A stretch of DNA of 64,000 bases, taken from NCBI GenBank assembly GCA_002842045.1, contig PHBX01000002.1:1-64000 (forward strand), written 5' to 3'. The translations under genes were made by a program, and so were the position numbers. This document shows positions 60,616 through 64,000 of this stretch, piece after piece; the first letter of the stretch is position 1, and every line of letters begins with the position of its first letter. The notes under the pieces are model-generated. The model saw nothing but the letters and a program-made list of their open reading frames with translations. It searched no databases and was not told the DNA's origin. This DNA comes from Chloroflexi bacterium HGW-Chloroflexi-3 (GTDB taxonomy: Bacteria; Chloroflexota; Anaerolineae; Anaerolineales; Anaerolineaceae).

Positions 60616-61944
60616 CTATCCAGGAAAAATTTTTGAATAAACTATTGGTGCAAATTTATTTACCATATCACTGGATAACGAGTTTGTTTTACAAATTTGA
60701 GAATAAAGATCTACACTTTTGGTTTTTACTCGAGTTTGATCCTGTAAATTCAATTGCCATAAACCAAACCTTTGCGACCAACCTCGTTCCCACTCAAAAT
60801 TATCTACAAGCGTCCAATGGAAATATCCTTTAATTTGGTAATTTAAGTTTGCAGCTCGCCAAACTTTATGGACATGTTCTACCAAATACTGAGGACGCAA
60901 TAAATCATTTGAATCTTCAATGCCATTTTCAGTGATGATGATAGGACAATTGAAACTTAATGCCCAATGAATTGCTTTTTCAAAGCCACCGGGAACATTT
61001 GCGATAAAACCATTCTCACTAATTTCGGATAATTTTGGATATGTTCTCTGGTGAAATAATTCTTTTGGTTTCAGTAAATTAAATTTCACCTCATCCCCAG
61101 AATAATAATTTAATCCAACAAAATCAAAAAACCCGTGCACATCGGAAATTTTTTCTTTTTTTAGAGCATAACGCAATTTGCCGAACATAAGGGCATTCAT
61201 GAAGGCATCATTAAATTGATGGTCGAGAAATTTCGTCATCCATTTATCGAAAGGATTGTTCTCACTTTCTGGCCAAAAGGCTCGATAGTTAATGGCCGTC
61301 CCAATTCGACTCGTCGGAGAGATTCTTTTTATTGTTGTGTAAGCAGCTATATGAGCTTTGATCATATTGGATAATGCATGAAAACTGGATTGCAAACTAT
61401 TTTTTCCAGGGGGAAAATTGCCTTCAATATAAGCCTGGTGGGCAAGGACGTTTGGCTCATTGATCGGGATCCACAAATTGCAGTACTCTTTCAACCCTTC
61501 TGCTACTTTACTTACATATTTGGCAAAATAGGATGTGATTGAATCATTTTCCCAACCTCCAATTTCGGATAACCAAATCGGTTCGGTGAAATGATGCAAG
61601 GTTACCAGAGGGGAAATCCCTCTATTCTTTAGTCCTCGTAAAATTTCTCTATAATGATCCAAAGCGTATTCATCCCATCTGTCGATTTCAGGTTGGATGC
61701 GGCTCCATTCAATTGAAAGTCGATGTGCGTTTTGGTGAGTCATTACAGCTCGATCCATATCTTCTTTCCATCTACCAGACCACCAATCACAGGCTTTGCC
61801 GGCTGTTTGATTCCCATAAATTTTGTTTGGTATTTGTTCAAATTGATACCAATTCGCATTTATATTATTTCCTTCCACCTGATAGGCAGAAGTTGAGGTT
61901 CCCCACAAAAATCCTAAAGGAAAATGAAATGTGGCAGATGGCAT
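60616..61944 (-). CDS. Glycoside hydrolase family 1 (beta-glucosidase-like)
   Basis: FPLGFLWGTSTSAYQVEG, INEPNVLAHQAY (acid/base), IIITENGIED (nucleophile), WSQRFGLW. Confidence 0.93.
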   Translation of the reverse strand: MPSATFHFPLGFLWGTSTSAYQVEGNNINANWYQFEQIPNKIYGNQTAGKACDWWSGRWKEDMDRAVMTHQNAHRLSIEWSRIQPEIDRWDEYALDHYREILRGLKNRGISPLVTLHHFTEPIWLSEIGGWENDSITSYFAKYVSKVAEGLKEYCNLWIPINEPNVLAHQAYIEGNFPPGKNSLQSSFHALSNMIKAHIAAYTTIKRISPTSRIGTAINYRAFWPESENNPFDKWMTKFLDHQFNDAFMNALMFGKLRYALKKEKISDVHGFFDFVGLNYYSGDEVKFNLLKPKELFHQRTYPKLSEISENGFIANVPGGFEKAIHWALSFNCPIIITENGIEDSNDLLRPQYLVEHVHKVWRAANLNYQIKGYFHWTLVDNFEWERGWSQRFGLWQLNLQDQTRVKTKSVDLYSQICKTNSLSSDMVNKFAPIVYSKIFPG

Positions 61945-62042
61945 AATGATTTTTTATTCCTCGTCGAGTTCATTCATAAAGGTATTTGCAAATTATAATT
62001 GGAATAAGCTTTTTGTTTTTTTATATTATAAGGAGAAATCTG

Positions 62043-62555
62043 ATGCAGGATGACTTAGAGGTTGAAGTTGGTCCTTTATTGGTAAAACAGAATTACAAAC
62101 TGGTTGTTGCCGAATCGTGCACTGGAGGATTAGTCAGCCATCGGATCACGAACGTTCCCGGTTCGTCTGATTACTACATCGGTGGTGTCTGTGCATATGC
62201 TTATGAAGCCAAGCGATCTTTATTAGGTGTAAAACCAAAAACATTGAAAAAATATGGAGCTGTGAGTAGAGAAACCGTTTTAGAGATGTCAACCGGTGTC
62301 AGAAAATTATTTTCAAGAGAGATTCCTTTTGAAAATTTAATTGGCATTTCTATCAGTGGAATCGCTGGTCCTGGTGGTGGCTTACCAGGAAAACCTGTTG
62401 GGTTGGTCTGGATAAGTTTATCGTCAGATAAAGGTACCTGGGCATGGCAAAAGATGTTTGAAGGAAATCGAACACAGATCAAAGAACAATCATCTGATTA
62501 TGCGCTGGCAATATTGTTAGATTATTTAGGTGGAAATCTTCCTCCTGAGGAATGA
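62043..62555 (+). CDS. CinA C-terminal (nicotinamide-nucleotide amidase-like) protein
   Basis: VVAESCTGGLVSHRITNVPGSSDYYIGGVCAYAYEAKRSLLGV; AAGGAG-aaatctg-ATG at 62043. Confidence 0.9.
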   Translation: MQDDLEVEVGPLLVKQNYKLVVAESCTGGLVSHRITNVPGSSDYYIGGVCAYAYEAKRSLLGVKPKTLKKYGAVSRETVLEMSTGVRKLFSREIPFENLIGISISGIAGPGGGLPGKPVGLVWISLSSDKGTWAWQKMFEGNRTQIKEQSSDYALAILLDYLGGNLPPEE

Positions 62556-63805
62556 GTTTGTTTATGGAAAATCGAAAAAAGAGAATTCTAATCCTGACAG
62601 CAGATGCAGGTTTTGGTCATAGGAGTGCGTCCTTAGCCATTCAATCAGCGATCGAGGATTTATATCCAGACCATTATCAAATTTCATTGGTTAATCCAAT
62701 AGACCACAAAAAAGCACCCTCATTCATCAAAGACTCCCAAAGTGAATATGATAAATGGGTTCGTGATGTTCCCGAGCTTTACAAGTTTGGTTATGAATTG
62801 AGTGATTCACCCATACCAGTGACAATTCTCGAATCCATACTTGTTGTATCACTATTTGAGGTCATAAATGAAATGATCGAGGAGTACGAACCTGAAATAA
62901 TAATTAATACTTATCCTTTATACCAGGCTCCATTTGTTGCGGTTAAGACTTTGCATCGATTAAATATACCAATGATTACCATCGTCACAGATTTGGCAAC
63001 CGTACACCAAATCTGGTTCAACGATAAAGTGGATTGGTTAGTTGTCCCAACAGAAATCGTGCGTGACGATGCAATAGAAGCTGGTGTTAATCCTGATAAT
63101 ATATGTGTGATAGGAATTCCTGTAAACCCCAGGATTTTTCAACTGAAAGAGACAAAACAAGATCTCAGAAAAAGTCTAGGCTGGAATCCTGATCTCACCA
63201 CAATTCTGGCAGTAGGAAGTAAACGTGTTGAGCATTTTGGTGAAAATTTAGACTTATTAAATCATTCAGGATTTCCGTTTCAACTTATTGTTGTCACCGG
63301 GAAAGATCAAAAATTATACGAGGAATTAAAACTCATTGAATGGCATCACGCAATCCATCTATATGAATTTGTTGATAAAATGCCTGAATTTATGCGAGCA
63401 TCGGATCTATTAATTACCAAAGCAGGGGGATTAATCGTTACAGAAGCATTGGCTTCCGGGTTACCCATGATATTAATTGATGTTATTTCAGGACAAGAGT
63501 CCGGAAATGCAAAATTTGTCCAGGATGGAAAAGCAGGTTATTGGACAAAAAATGCAATTGAATTTTTACAGGTATTGGGACATTTATTTTTTAATGAAAA
63601 AGCAGATCTCAAACAAGCAAAAGAAAATGCACAAATCATCGGAAAACCTTCATCCGCTATGCAGATTGCAGAATTAATCATAAATCAGTTAGAAACAAGT
63701 GAATTCACCTGTTCACCCAAAGTCGATTTTATTCAAATGATTGAAGGCATATTGGTAAAAAATCAGATTCAATGGAAAAAAAACCATAATATTAATGACT
63801 TCTAA
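62552..63805 (+). CDS. MGDG synthase / UgtP-like glycosyltransferase, second copy
   Basis: LILTADAGFGHRSASLAIQSAI, TIVTDLATVHQIWFNDKVDWLVVPT, DLLITKAGGLIVTEALASGLPMIL. Confidence 0.88.
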   Translation: MSLFMENRKKRILILTADAGFGHRSASLAIQSAIEDLYPDHYQISLVNPIDHKKAPSFIKDSQSEYDKWVRDVPELYKFGYELSDSPIPVTILESILVVSLFEVINEMIEEYEPEIIINTYPLYQAPFVAVKTLHRLNIPMITIVTDLATVHQIWFNDKVDWLVVPTEIVRDDAIEAGVNPDNICVIGIPVNPRIFQLKETKQDLRKSLGWNPDLTTILAVGSKRVEHFGENLDLLNHSGFPFQLIVVTGKDQKLYEELKLIEWHHAIHLYEFVDKMPEFMRASDLLITKAGGLIVTEALASGLPMILIDVISGQESGNAKFVQDGKAGYWTKNAIEFLQVLGHLFFNEKADLKQAKENAQIIGKPSSAMQIAELIINQLETSEFTCSPKVDFIQMIEGILVKNQIQWKKNHNINDF

Positions 63806-63932
63806 TCTTTCTCCTATTAAACAAAAATATATGGATGATATAATTTTCGTAATTCTGATAATAGGGATATTTTTTATTAATTATAAATTTAACCCTCTAT
63901 TAATCTCAGTATGGAAAAATAGTAATAAATAA
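63795..63932 (+). CDS. Small single-TM protein (45 aa), not in ORF track
   Basis: ATG 63795 to TAA 63932: MTSNLSPIKQKYMDDIIFVILIIGIFFINYKFNPLLISVWKNSNK; overlaps upstream CDS by 11 nt. Confidence 0.35.
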   Translation: MTSNLSPIKQKYMDDIIFVILIIGIFFINYKFNPLLISVWKNSNK

Positions 63933-63953
63933 TTTTGTTCCACTGGAGGTTTC

Positions 63954-64000
63954 ATGCAAGACTCTACATTAACATCACCTGCAAAAGGCAGTCAAAAGAA
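63954..64000 (+). CDS. 5' end of a CDS running off the window
   Basis: CTGGAGG-tttc-ATG, MQDSTLTSPAKGSQK... Confidence 0.4.
   Translation, partial: MQDSTLTSPAKGSQK

Overview
Low-GC bacterial chromosomal window. Gene content (CIRCE-hrcA-grpE-dnaK-dnaJ-prmA, DUF951, tsaE/tsaB/rimI, type 4 UDG) is compatible with an Anaerolineae-like Chloroflexota, but taxonomy is inference. The ends are mostly housekeeping: heat-shock operon, KamA-type aminomutase, galactokinase, metG, NfeD/slipin, beta-CASP RNase, RNase D, a two-component system, GH1 and CinA. The centre (about 19.0-51.2 kb) is a large surface-polysaccharide locus: nucleotide-sugar enzymes, a Wzx-type flippase, O-antigen ligase/polymerase-like and Wzz-like proteins, rfbC/B/A/D, Wzm/Wzt ABC export, many glycosyltransferases and a tandem pair of GH26-like secreted proteins. 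Best leads: (1) a methyltransferase-coiled-coil ORF next to Wzm/Wzt that would fuse to a downstream DUF3880-like glycosyltransferase by a 1-nt change in an A10 tract (WbdD-like ruler hypothesis); (2) three homopolymer frameshifts within 6 kb (rfbC, rfbA, MT/GT); (3) an in-frame GIY-YIG-galactokinase fusion with an internal RBS; (4) a consensus promoter, 9-aa ORF and intrinsic terminator upstream of a SWIM-domain gene; (5) a GH26-like paralog pair, one with the putative nucleophile Glu replaced by Gln; (6) a recurrent TATAAT box 6-9 nt before start codons (leaderless starts); (7) a TsaE lacking the internal segment after its HxD motif; (8) convergent genes whose stop codons lie in shared palindromes. 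No CRISPR array, transposase, integrase or rRNA was seen. All calls are from reading sequence and motifs; no database search was run.
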